DNA of 64,000 nucleotides, taken from the NCBI GenBank assembly GCA_021300155.1, contig JAJTID010000017.1:1-64000 (forward strand). The letters run 5' to 3'. This stretch comes from Pirellula sp. (lineage in GTDB: Bacteria > Planctomycetota > Planctomycetia > Pirellulales > Pirellulaceae). Positions 26,118 to 34,858 of the stretch are shown in pieces; the first letter of the stretch is position 1, and the number at the start of each line of letters is the position of its first letter. The position numbers and the translations under genes are program-made. The notes below the pieces were generated by a model that ran no database searches, had not been told where the DNA came from, and saw only the letters and a program-made list of their open reading frames with translations.

Positions 26118-26145
26118 CCTTGCCAAAAGTAGGATTTTGGCAAGG
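26118..26145. terminator. 11-bp perfect stem-loop 3' of the lipoprotein gene
   Basis: CCTTGCCAAAA (26118-26128) pairs perfectly with TTTTGGCAAGG (26135-26145) around a 6-base loop. It lies 55 bases past the stop codon of the minus-strand lipoprotein gene and upstream of acpP. No T-run follows on the minus strand, so it may stop RNA decay or terminate with other factors instead of being a classical terminator. Confidence 0.5.
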
Positions 26146-26199
26146 TTCGCGGCCTGATTTAACTGGTTTGCTTTATCGAAGGACCTAGGACCCATGGTC

Positions 26200-27054
26200 C
26201 TATCTTCCGGATGGTGGCAACCCAGCGGGAAGTCCATTCTGAGGCAAGCCGCCAACTGGTTGGCTAGCAGGCGGTAGCCCACCGGTTGATTGACTTCCAG
26301 ACGGGAAACCCCCTTGCGGCAGCCCCGCTGGAAGCCCGGAATTTGGAAGCCCGGAATTTGGAAGCCCGGAATTTGGAAGTCCAGAATTTGGAAGTCCTGA
26401 GCCAGGATATGTCTGATAGTTCATGGAATTTGCCGGTGGAACTACCGGAGTTGAGGCAGGAACGGCAGGAGCCCCTTGAGGCAATGATGCCATACGAGTT
26501 TGAGATGATTGAGGAACTCCCGTTTCCGGCTGATCTAGTTTTTCGAAGTTGACGACTTCATATTCCTCGCCAGTTCCAGGATCAACCGCCATCCCGCAGA
26601 CTCGCCATCCTGCAGCTTCTTTCCGGAGCTCCCAAACTACTTCCATTTCTTGCGGAACCTCGCCGGGAGTTGCAGGGGGTTCTTTCCAAAGTGAAGAAAC
26701 AAGCATCGCATCTCCCTGCGGCGCTGCATCGCCGATAACGAAAGTCGCTTGTGCGGAACCGGGTGGCTCGATCTTGATGCCTTGCTTCTGGATTTCGGCT
26801 CTCGCATTCGTGGAGAACAATGCAGCCAATTGCTCTCCTTTTCCTTCACGCATTGCATCCAAGAACACTCGGACAATCTCCTTTGGTTCCGATGGCAATA
26901 CTAATTGGCCATTACTGAGTGTTCCATTCGCACCTGGGGTTGATGCGATTTCGCCAACCTTAGCTGGACCACCGGCCGTTTGTTCTGTTTTACTTCCACA
27001 GCCAACAAACATGGCGAACGCTAGGGCTGCAGGTAGGAAAAGTGTCTTCTTCAT
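26200..27054 (-). CDS. Lipoprotein with a C-terminal PNSGL repeat tract
   Basis: The ATG at 27054 starts a lipoprotein signal (MKKTLFLPAALAFAMFVGC), with a lipobox FVGC predicting acylation at Cys19. Residues ~55-185 form a folded domain with EIVRVFLDAMREGKGEQLAALFS and a segment (VVWELRKEAAGWRVCGMAV) resembling small SnoaL-like or DUF4878-type cystatin-fold domains; this is a weak match. The C-terminal ~90 residues are Pro/Gly/Ser-rich and include about five tandem GLPNS units encoded by a 15-base DNA repeat. The longer open frame to 27297 lacks a signal and was rejected. 284 aa; envelope location inferred. Confidence 0.75.
   Translation of the reverse strand: MKKTLFLPAALAFAMFVGCGSKTEQTAGGPAKVGEIASTPGANGTLSNGQLVLPSEPKEIVRVFLDAMREGKGEQLAALFSTNARAEIQKQGIKIEPPGSAQATFVIGDAAPQGDAMLVSSLWKEPPATPGEVPQEMEVVWELRKEAAGWRVCGMAVDPGTGEEYEVVNFEKLDQPETGVPQSSQTRMASLPQGAPAVPASTPVVPPANSMNYQTYPGSGLPNSGLPNSGLPNSGLPNSGLPAGLPQGGFPSGSQSTGGLPPASQPVGGLPQNGLPAGLPPSGR
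26330..26404. repeat. 15-base tandem repeat inside the lipoprotein gene
   Basis: GGAAGCCCGGAATTT occurs three times exactly (26330, 26345, 26360), then as two diverged copies (26375, 26390). It is in frame and encodes the GLPNS pentapeptide repeat on the minus strand. Copy number could change by slippage without shifting the frame. Confidence 0.9.
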
Positions 27055-27310
27055 TATTGTTGATTTCGCTCCGCTCTTGATCGGGTCTAGGGTCTTCCGT
27101 GCCAAACGATTATGGGAATACAGATCCGAACCAGCCAACGTCAAGATGACTTGCATTGCATGCAAACCGCGCGAAGTACTCGTCGCGGAAACGTCCAAAT
27201 TGTTTGGATTAATCCGCAAAATCGATACAGTCCTACCCTTGTCTCGACCGATGCCTAAAACGTGTGTATCTATTTTGCCCGATGGATGATGTTGCAAAGA
27301 TGAGGAATTG

Positions 27311-28678
27311 ATGATGCTTCAAGGTTTCAAGGGAGCTGTCAGCGCCAGTGCGAAGCTAAGTAAAGCACTTTGCTTTGTTGTGGTAACACTCCTCGGATTT
27401 ACCGCATCGTTTGCGCAATCTAACGAATCCTCGATTCGATGGATTGATGACTTCGATACCGCTGTTCGCTATGCGAGTAGTAACCAGCTGCCGCTGATGC
27501 TGCACTTCTATGGAGACAATTGCCCCCCTTGCAAGCTTTTGGAAAAGCGAGCATTTGTGGATCCCGTTCTCATCGACAAGATCAACGGCCAATTGGTAGC
27601 TGCTCGCATCAATGGTGAGAAGCAGAAAGAACTTCGCATGCGCTATCAGGTCACGCGATGGCCCACGGATGTTTATCTCTTGCCCACGGGTGAAGAGATC
27701 CTCCGTTCCGTAAGCCCTCAGGATCCAGCAGTCTATGGTCAAATGGTTGATCGTGTTGCACTGCGCCATCGAGACTGGAAAGCAGGCGAGATAGCCAAGA
27801 GCAAAGGAGAGGAGCACCGCATCGCGAATCGAACATCGACGGAGTTATCACACGCCAGAGCTCCAGGTCCTGGCATCAGTGGATCCAGCTTCACAACTCA
27901 TCCCATATCAACCTCTGGTGCTCTAGCTGCGAAAGTCCAGTCTCAAATGCCAAACGCGAATGTTCCATCTGCCTCTCAGCGGACAATCGCAAATCCTTTC
28001 GTATCCGCTGGATCGATTCAAGTTCCTGCCTCACCTAATCCATCTGTTCCTGCATACGATCCAGTAGAACTTGCTCCGCGACCATATGAAACTGCATCGC
28101 CTGTCGTTGCGACACCGATTGGTAACCAGAAGCCTTGGAATCCTAATCGCTCCACCGATCCAGCTGGCGTGGCCGCCAGAGCACCAGGGGTGACGCCATT
28201 TGCTACGGCTCCTACGGCTTCAGGGGTTGCAAGTGGCGGATCGCAACTCAAGCAGAAGGAAATTCGCTGCGAAACAGTTGGATTGGACGGTTATTGCCCA
28301 GTCAGTTTGTCACTCGGCGTGAAGGCTAAATCTCCGAATAGCTGGGTCGAGGGTCTACCCCGGTTCGCCGTCAAACATCGCGGGAGGATCTACCACTGTG
28401 CATCCGAAGAAGCACGAGAAGCATTCTTGGCTACACCTGATCTGTACGCTCCACATTTGAGTTGCTTTGACCTAATCCACTATGTGAAGACTGGCGAGTT
28501 CGTGGACGGCAAGTGCGAGTACGGTTGTTTTCAGCCAGGCAAGAGTCGAGTCTTTCTTTTCTCCTCTCAAGCGAACTGTGATGAGTTTACGCGAATGGAA
28601 TCGCAATACTCAGAAATCATCGATGGTACTTCCAATGAACTCATTGCGAATCAACCAAGTAGTCAAACGGTCCGCTAA
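27311..28678 (+). CDS. Secreted thioredoxin-fold protein with C-terminal YHS-like domains
   Basis: A signal peptide (to about residue 35, TASFAQ) precedes a thioredoxin domain (~45-155) with the active site NCPPCKLLEKRAF and the later cis-Pro segment RWPTDVYLLPTGEE. A ~150-residue Pro/Ala/Ser linker follows. The C-terminal ~130 residues contain GLDGYCPVSLSLG, RIYHCASEEAREAFLATPDLYAP and a second similar unit (FLFSSQANCDEFTRMESQY), which resemble YHS domains that often bind metal or sit in metal-transport proteins. The combination suggests periplasmic thiol or metal chemistry. The ATG at 27311 follows AGGA at 27303-27306; TTG 27308 and ATG 27314 are alternatives. 455 aa. Confidence 0.78.
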   Translation: MMLQGFKGAVSASAKLSKALCFVVVTLLGFTASFAQSNESSIRWIDDFDTAVRYASSNQLPLMLHFYGDNCPPCKLLEKRAFVDPVLIDKINGQLVAARINGEKQKELRMRYQVTRWPTDVYLLPTGEEILRSVSPQDPAVYGQMVDRVALRHRDWKAGEIAKSKGEEHRIANRTSTELSHARAPGPGISGSSFTTHPISTSGALAAKVQSQMPNANVPSASQRTIANPFVSAGSIQVPASPNPSVPAYDPVELAPRPYETASPVVATPIGNQKPWNPNRSTDPAGVAARAPGVTPFATAPTASGVASGGSQLKQKEIRCETVGLDGYCPVSLSLGVKAKSPNSWVEGLPRFAVKHRGRIYHCASEEAREAFLATPDLYAPHLSCFDLIHYVKTGEFVDGKCEYGCFQPGKSRVFLFSSQANCDEFTRMESQYSEIIDGTSNELIANQPSSQTVR

Positions 28679-28745
28679 GCACGCTTGTTGCACAAACTAG
28701 CTCTGGATTCACGTACAAGCTGCACTCGGCACTCGAAGAACAAAC

Positions 28746-30677
28746 ATGGATATCAAACCTAAGCGAAACAAACGAGGATTGAGAACCCTAGGCACAGCTA
28801 TCGTTTCCGGTTTGCTACACAGCCTTCCCCTGTCCGCGCAAGACGATTTTGTTTATTGGCCTCGGCTGGATTTCGTGATTCCCTTTCAAATAGACTCGAA
28901 TGGTCAGGTACCGCAGGAAGTCATTCTCGAAGTATCGGAAGACGCCGGGGGCTCTTGGAAAACATGTTCGCGAGGTGATACTCGTTCACGCCAGTTCCAT
29001 TACAAAGCGTCGCAAGATGGGGCTTTTCAATTCCGACTGAAGACGGTCGATGCCGAAGGACGCAAGTTCAACAACCCAGGCGAGCCTCTCAAGATTATCG
29101 TCGACACTTCAAAGCCGATCGCAAAACTACGGACGTTCATGGATCAGCAAGGCAAAATGCAGGCTGAATTCCTACTCAGCGATAAAGACCTGGATGTGAA
29201 TTCTATTCGGCTGGAGTATCAAACCGAATCGTTTCCTGAATGGAAATCTATCCCGTTTGCCGTTGAGGAAAGCACAACGATCGGTGAATGGACCGGGTAT
29301 GGTGACTGGAACCTGCCGAACAACGCAAAGCAACTCGTCGTGCGCATCATCGCCACGGACAAAGCGGGCAACACCACAGAAGAAATACGACTTCCCAATC
29401 TCCCAAAGACTGCGTCGTCCAAAAACATGCAACTGGCAAGTCAACTGCGAGCAACTGATCCAGGGCGATTGGTAACCAAAGACTCGGATGCCCCGACTGC
29501 TATCGCTATCGGCTCCGGAGTTTCCAACAACATCGAAGGCCTTCCGCGTGTCGAGGTGGCCGGGCGCCCGGAACTCGCAAATCCCATCGAACCACCGAAC
29601 AAGAACAAGAATAAGCTATCGGGGTCTGGGGAAAAACAAACAGATCCGAACAAGATACGCGCTGAACTGCTCCAGGAATATCAACTCCTTGTGGATCAGC
29701 AACAAAAGCTGCTTCAACAAAAAAGGATCGTCGAGACTCAGCAAAAGCTTGAAATAGAATCCCATATCCCTACGGACTCTCGCGGATTATCCAGCCAAGG
29801 CAGCCCGATTAGTTTTGGCAACAGGGCAACCGAAGGCCAAGAACTAGCGACTACCCCATCGTCAATACTTCTAGATGGCCAACCTTCGTTTCCACGCATT
29901 CCTGCGACCTCGAACGAGTCCACCCACAGTCTACCACCTTTGGATACACAACGATCGAAACCGAACAATGGATTGGATCGACCAGGGGCTATGGGAATAG
30001 ACATGTCTCCATCGAACAAACCAGCAGGTGGTTTCTCCCGCGACATCAAACCGCTCTATTCAAACACCAAGACCTTTAGCTTAGACTATCGCGTCGACAA
30101 CGAACCTGGCGCACCAATCCGAGATGTTGAATTATGGGGAACTACCGACCAAGGCCAAACATGGTCCGTGTGGGGCAGCGACCCGGATCGACGAACACCG
30201 TTTGATATCGAAGTGGAAACCGATGGCCTTTTCGGCTTCCGTATGGTCATCATCGGTTCCAACGGACTCGCGTCAAATCGCCCTCGCAATGGTGATAATG
30301 CCGATGCGTGGATCCATGTTGACACCGATACCCCCTATGCAGAACTAACTTCGGCGCTTTATGGAACCGGCAGTGAAGTGGGTTCACTCATCATTGCATA
30401 TCATGCAAAAGACGAGTATTTTGGTGATCGACCAATCTCCTTATTCTTCGGAGAAACACCAGAAGGCCCGTGGCAAGTGATATCGCGCAGCATCCGCAAC
30501 CAAGGACGATTCGCTTGGCCCGCCGATCCGAATCTACCTCCCACCATTTATCTCAAAATGGAAGCGATCGATGCAGCAGGCAACATTGCGACGTCCATTC
30601 TCGATTTGCCAGTCAACGTCGAGGGGATTGCTCCACGCGGGCGCATCCAAGGCTTCCGTCCGATTCAAAGACAGTAA
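28746..30677 (+). CDS. Secreted protein with repeated Ig/Fn3-like domains, function unknown
   Basis: A 643-residue protein with a signal sequence ending near residue 33 (PLSAQ). The N-terminal half has two beta-sandwich-like domains marked by VSEDAGGSWKTC, FQFRLKTVDAEGR and VRIIATDKAGNTTEE. A similar pair returns at the C-terminus (~430-640) with TTDQGQTWSVWG, FGFRMVIIGSNG and LKMEAIDAAGNIA. Between them is a Gln-rich helical stretch (LLQEYQLLVDQQQKLLQQKR) and a disordered Pro/Ser linker. These look like Ig or fibronectin-type folds used in surface proteins. No enzymatic motif. It starts 67 bases after the thioredoxin/YHS gene and may be co-transcribed. Confidence 0.75.
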   Translation: MDIKPKRNKRGLRTLGTAIVSGLLHSLPLSAQDDFVYWPRLDFVIPFQIDSNGQVPQEVILEVSEDAGGSWKTCSRGDTRSRQFHYKASQDGAFQFRLKTVDAEGRKFNNPGEPLKIIVDTSKPIAKLRTFMDQQGKMQAEFLLSDKDLDVNSIRLEYQTESFPEWKSIPFAVEESTTIGEWTGYGDWNLPNNAKQLVVRIIATDKAGNTTEEIRLPNLPKTASSKNMQLASQLRATDPGRLVTKDSDAPTAIAIGSGVSNNIEGLPRVEVAGRPELANPIEPPNKNKNKLSGSGEKQTDPNKIRAELLQEYQLLVDQQQKLLQQKRIVETQQKLEIESHIPTDSRGLSSQGSPISFGNRATEGQELATTPSSILLDGQPSFPRIPATSNESTHSLPPLDTQRSKPNNGLDRPGAMGIDMSPSNKPAGGFSRDIKPLYSNTKTFSLDYRVDNEPGAPIRDVELWGTTDQGQTWSVWGSDPDRRTPFDIEVETDGLFGFRMVIIGSNGLASNRPRNGDNADAWIHVDTDTPYAELTSALYGTGSEVGSLIIAYHAKDEYFGDRPISLFFGETPEGPWQVISRSIRNQGRFAWPADPNLPPTIYLKMEAIDAAGNIATSILDLPVNVEGIAPRGRIQGFRPIQRQ

Positions 30678-30693
30678 TGAACTTAACGGGTCG

Positions 30694-31914
30694 CTACTGG
30701 AGCTGGAAACGACGACTCAAGTAGCCGTCCTTCAACGGTCGCTCCCCGTCGGTCATCTCTATTTCAAATGGCTTCCGCAGGCTGTTACCAGCCAGATCTT
30801 CCATCGTGCTGCTCACTCGCAGTTCGAAGACGCCGATTCTCCATGCATTCACTGGCTGGAACGCACATTCTGACTCTTGCTCTCTCAGTGAGAATTCACC
30901 CTCCATGGCGGCACCCTGGAAGTATAACTGCATTCCTCGCATCGCGATCGCGTTCTCCAAGGATTCACCAAAACGAATAATCAATGGATCAAGAGACCCA
31001 ATCTTGGGAAATTCCATCTTCCACTCATCGATTTGCGGTTGGCGATGATCCGAATCAATAGCCATAAACTCCTTTCGAAACGAATGAACAAGTGGCTGCC
31101 CCTGAGCATCCTGCAGTCTAGCGTCAATCACCAATTCGTACCGTCCACCTTTGCAAAGAATAGACCCGTTTTCTACATTGGGCACTAACCCGCGTTTGAT
31201 TCTCCCTGGATCTAGCAGTAACGTCAGTCGCTTCCCTTGTTTATCCCATAGCTCTTCGTGGATTTCAAGAAAAGGCTGTACCAACTCAAGGCCCTTTTCA
31301 TCTCGCAAATGAACATGCTCGTATACATTTCGCATAGCCATCGGATTGGAAAAGTGAACATAGAACTTGAGAAGATTTTCCGGTAAGATAGCCCCCGTCG
31401 GGTACACCTTCTCAACAAAGGTGGTCGGGAGTTTCGGTTCCAATGCACGAAATAGCTCCGCTTGTACATTCAACCCATCCAACTGAAGTCTTGCTTTGTA
31501 GCGAATACCATCTTGCAAGGAAAAGCGTGGCTCGAAAAGTAGTCCTGAAGGATTCTCCGTCAACGACGATTTGCCAAGCACTGCAGGCATGCTTGCCTGT
31601 TCATCCGATCTTAAGTCTCCGCTTGGAACCACATGCAGTTGAAAGACTTTCGCAAACTCTGTGCCGTTTCTTTCGAGTGTTTGCAAGGCCTCGAACTGTG
31701 CTGAACTCAATCCTGTAACGCGAACTCCTGACTTGCTATCCTTTATTCGAAACAACTCGAGAACTATCGACTGCGGTTCTTCCGCATTGGAAGTAGGTTC
31801 CCGAGTTGCACATAAGAAAAACAATGCCACAACGAAGGTGCATCCACGCAATGCTGTCGACCAGATGCGAGTGATAGAATTGCTCGGTTTGCGAAACACT
31901 TCGTTTGGAATCAT
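30694..31914 (-). CDS. Secreted beta-rich (Ig-like) protein of unknown function
   Basis: A 406-residue protein whose N-terminus has a hydrophobic signal region (ALRGCTFVVALFFLC) and a possible cleavage near TSNAEE. Segments such as PENLLKFYVHFSNPM and DLAGNSLRKPFEIEM resemble bacterial SbsA-type Ig-like domains. No catalytic residues are evident. It converges with the Ig-like gene to its right strand partner with a 16-base gap, and lies 27 bases downstream of the next minus-strand gene's stop-proximal region, so the two minus-strand genes could form an operon. Confidence 0.7.
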   Translation of the reverse strand: MIPNEVFRKPSNSITRIWSTALRGCTFVVALFFLCATREPTSNAEEPQSIVLELFRIKDSKSGVRVTGLSSAQFEALQTLERNGTEFAKVFQLHVVPSGDLRSDEQASMPAVLGKSSLTENPSGLLFEPRFSLQDGIRYKARLQLDGLNVQAELFRALEPKLPTTFVEKVYPTGAILPENLLKFYVHFSNPMAMRNVYEHVHLRDEKGLELVQPFLEIHEELWDKQGKRLTLLLDPGRIKRGLVPNVENGSILCKGGRYELVIDARLQDAQGQPLVHSFRKEFMAIDSDHRQPQIDEWKMEFPKIGSLDPLIIRFGESLENAIAMRGMQLYFQGAAMEGEFSLREQESECAFQPVNAWRIGVFELRVSSTMEDLAGNSLRKPFEIEMTDGERPLKDGYLSRRFQLQ

Positions 31915-31941
31915 TGCGTATCAGCGGCAGTTAGCTACAAA

Positions 31942-33030
31942 CTAGGGGAGCTTGATGCTAATCAGTTTGTAGGAGTTGTCATCCGCCTTTTGAAGTAAAA
32001 TAGCTTGCCCTTCGCTGAGTCGATCCAGGTGCTCGACGCCTTTGTACTCCAGCGTTTCGTAGGCCAAACCAGCTTTGTCGGCAACTGCATTCGTGATCGG
32101 TGTTACCGATTTGATATTATCGGTCGAAACCTTCATGACTCCTCGGGCGCTATTCGCCAGTAGCACAAAGTCCTTTCCGTCTTTCTTGTAGACAACCATG
32201 TCCAACGGTTTGTTCCTATTGCCTAGTTCTGCGACGGTCGTTCCGCGAATCTTCTTTCCTTCTTGAAGTTCCTTGACAGGAATCGTAACCAACGGTGTGC
32301 AGGTATAAGCAGCCAGCAGGTGTTCTTCACCATCAATCGCTAGTGTTGCAAAGGTTCGCACGGGCGAATTCGTTTCGTATTTGCCATGTGCACCGTGAAA
32401 GATCTCGATTGAAGCTCCCTTAGAAACTCCCTGGAAAGGAAATTGTATGCTTCGTAGATTGGAAGCGAACTCCTCGTTAGACAAACCAGCGACGACAACC
32501 TTGCCATCGGTAAATGCCAAATCGGTTATCGATTCATTACGCGGATTCCCGCGTTTGCCTCCCTCCACCGATTGCGGAGCATTCGGGATCGAAGCGGAAC
32601 TCGATGGTCGCTTGGTGAGATCCACTTCCACCAATTCGCCGGTGGGTTTGATTTGAAGCAGAACGGGAATCGCGTCTGGACCTTTACCACGTGCTACCGA
32701 AGCGTATACCGAATGGCTCGCTGGATTGGTTGCAATGTCGACGATTCGAATCTCGTCCGTCGATGTACCTAAAGCCGAGGCGATCTTTTGATCCAATTTT
32801 TCAATAGAGTACGAGGCGCTTTTGTTGGGTGAAGTATCGCCTGTGGACACCGCAACAATGGTCGCGTTCTTTGGATCTGCAGCTAGCAATACCCCATCCG
32901 GCGCAAAGGCGATGGGGCCTGCACTGCTCAACGAAGCAGCACCAATTTTCATTCCTTCAGTTAAGTCGGCGCGAACAAGGCTCGTGGAAAGGGTGGCAAC
33001 AAGTGCCGCAACGAACAAAGTCTTCTTCAT
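31942..33030 (-). CDS. Secreted protein, propeller-like, function unknown
   Basis: A signal peptide (MKKTLFVAALVATLSTSLVRA) leads a 362-residue product. Segments such as PIAFAPDGVLLAADPKNATIVAV, ITDLAFTDGKVVVAGLSN and LDMVVYKKDGKDFVLLANSARGVMKVS have the alternating strand pattern of NHL- or WD-type propellers. No named family is recognised. It is the first gene of a minus-strand pair, divergent from the porin gene. Confidence 0.7.
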   Translation of the reverse strand: MKKTLFVAALVATLSTSLVRADLTEGMKIGAASLSSAGPIAFAPDGVLLAADPKNATIVAVSTGDTSPNKSASYSIEKLDQKIASALGTSTDEIRIVDIATNPASHSVYASVARGKGPDAIPVLLQIKPTGELVEVDLTKRPSSSASIPNAPQSVEGGKRGNPRNESITDLAFTDGKVVVAGLSNEEFASNLRSIQFPFQGVSKGASIEIFHGAHGKYETNSPVRTFATLAIDGEEHLLAAYTCTPLVTIPVKELQEGKKIRGTTVAELGNRNKPLDMVVYKKDGKDFVLLANSARGVMKVSTDNIKSVTPITNAVADKAGLAYETLEYKGVEHLDRLSEGQAILLQKADDNSYKLISIKLP

Positions 33031-33200
33031 GGTTCACTCCTAAAATGGAATTCGTACAACCGTCTTTCGGATAGCGTCCCTCCAGTCTACCAAATACGAA
33101 TACCGCCTGCATCGAATCGTTCAGAAGTCACCCTCTCTTTCCCATACTGCCAATCCTGCATATAGGTTTAGCCCATTGCACAAAGCGTCCGATAGAGAAG

Positions 33201-34712
33201 ATGATTGGGATGCCAAAGAAAAACTCAATGGCGGACGAACACAGCTTCCGCTCAGTTCGTTCGGCGGAACGCGGAATGCTGTCAAAATCTAGTCTCCATT
33301 CAAAGTTCGCGAGGACTGCACTTTTTTGTGCTGTCTGTTTGGCGTCATGCCATGCGTCTTTGTGCTGGGCACAAGAATTTCCACCTGCCGATGCTCCTGA
33401 TTCCATTTCCTGGCGGGAGGTGACCACCGATTCGCTAGAGATGGAAAGTCGGCTCGATGCCCTAAACGACCGAATCCTCAAACTAGAACAGACGAGCAAA
33501 GAGTCAGGTAAAACCAAAATCAAACCTGCGAGTTCCCCGAGTCCAATCCCATCAGAGAAATGGGGCTCGTCGGATAAATGGAATGTGCAACTGGGCGGAC
33601 ATATTCAAACCGACTTTGTCACCTGGGCAAATGCAGACCCTTCGATTCCGAACACACAAAACTATGCGAATTTTCGAAGACTCCGTTTGTTGGCTGACGG
33701 AGTAGGCTATGACAGTTACGATTTTCGATTGCAGTTGACGCTCGAACCCGAAGGCGAAACCACGGCCTTAACAGCGACCGGACTCGTAAAAGATGCTTAC
33801 TTCTCGCTCAACGACATCCCTGGCCTAGGGCGATTTCGAATCGGCCACTTCTTTGTTCCGTTCAGCCTCGAACAAGTGACTAACGACACGAACAATATTT
33901 TTCTAGAACGATCCATTCCAACACAAACGGTTTTTGCTGCGGACCGCGAAATAGGGGTGGCACTTTACAATCACTCGGAAGACAAACGATTGCACTGGGC
34001 GACGGGTGCCTTCATCGACAGCCATCCTGAAGGAACCAAGAAACGGTTCGATGACAATCAAGGCTTGCGGCTCAGCGGGCGAATGACATATCTACCATAC
34101 TTTGACGAGGCATCCGAAGGACGGTACCTGGTTCATACGGGCATCGGAATACTCCATACCGAAGCCAGCGACCATACGGTTCGTTTTCGGACGAGACCTC
34201 AAATCTCCGAAGGCCCAAGGCTCATCGATAGTGGTGCGTTGTTTGCAGATAGTTTTACCACTGGCAATCTGGAAGGCGCGATCGTCTGGGAACGATTCAC
34301 GATCCAATCCGAAGCGTTTTTGTCGGGTGTGAATTTGAACAACGGTCCTCAAACAACGGCGACAGGTGCCTATGTCCATCTCAGTTGGTTTCTGACTGGC
34401 GAGAGTCGAATGTATGAAAGGTACGGTCAACATGGCTCACAATTTGGAAGAAACCGACCTTTTCGCAATTTCTCGGTCAAACGCGGCGCCATGCAACCAG
34501 GCGCTTGGGAACTCAAGACTCGTTGGTCTCGTCTGGATTTGGATAACTTCCAACGCGGAACCTACAATGACTTCACGTTGGGTGTGAATTGGTATTGGAG
34601 CGATCGGGTTCGCATGATGTTCGATTGGATTCGACCCTATACAAGCAAATCAACCGTAGTCGGGAAAACGGATTCCGATATTCTCGGGCTCCGCTGGGAT
34701 ATAAACTGGTAG
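33201..34712 (+). CDS. Outer-membrane porin of the OprP/OprO family
   Basis: The protein resembles phosphate-selective porins O and P. The mature part has a short coiled-coil-like helix (~75-95, ESRLDALNDRILKLEQ), as in trimeric planctomycete porins. Beta-barrel strands follow: WNVQLGGHIQTDFVTW, NFRRLRLLADG, DFRLQLTLEPEGE, LGRFRIGHFFVPFSLEQ and a C-terminal DSDILGLRWDINW ending in an aromatic residue. A signal-like segment (SKFARTALFCAVCLASCHASLCWAQ) begins about 30 residues in. The true start could therefore be ATG 33276 instead of 33201. The presence of an outer-membrane porin fits a diderm envelope. Substrate unproven. Confidence 0.85.
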   Translation: MIGMPKKNSMADEHSFRSVRSAERGMLSKSSLHSKFARTALFCAVCLASCHASLCWAQEFPPADAPDSISWREVTTDSLEMESRLDALNDRILKLEQTSKESGKTKIKPASSPSPIPSEKWGSSDKWNVQLGGHIQTDFVTWANADPSIPNTQNYANFRRLRLLADGVGYDSYDFRLQLTLEPEGETTALTATGLVKDAYFSLNDIPGLGRFRIGHFFVPFSLEQVTNDTNNIFLERSIPTQTVFAADREIGVALYNHSEDKRLHWATGAFIDSHPEGTKKRFDDNQGLRLSGRMTYLPYFDEASEGRYLVHTGIGILHTEASDHTVRFRTRPQISEGPRLIDSGALFADSFTTGNLEGAIVWERFTIQSEAFLSGVNLNNGPQTTATGAYVHLSWFLTGESRMYERYGQHGSQFGRNRPFRNFSVKRGAMQPGAWELKTRWSRLDLDNFQRGTYNDFTLGVNWYWSDRVRMMFDWIRPYTSKSTVVGKTDSDILGLRWDINW

Positions 34713-34858
34713 CGAGATAGCTGAATCGATCGAATATTGAAACGTACTCCGATGTTGAGTCGCCTCCAAATCACAAACGGTCAGCAAGAAAAACAGAGAC
34801 ACGGATCCGAACTAGAATGGTGACTCCAATTTAGAGAACAATCTTTTTGCATCATACC

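Noticed and set aside
26330-26404. Regularly spaced repeat considered as a CRISPR array
   Set aside because: The units are contiguous 15-mers with no spacers, in frame inside a gene, and no cas genes are present.
26549-27289. 246-residue open frame opposite the lipoprotein gene
   Set aside because: The minus-strand lipoprotein has a clear signal and lipobox. The plus-strand frame is low-complexity Ser/Pro-rich without a start signal.
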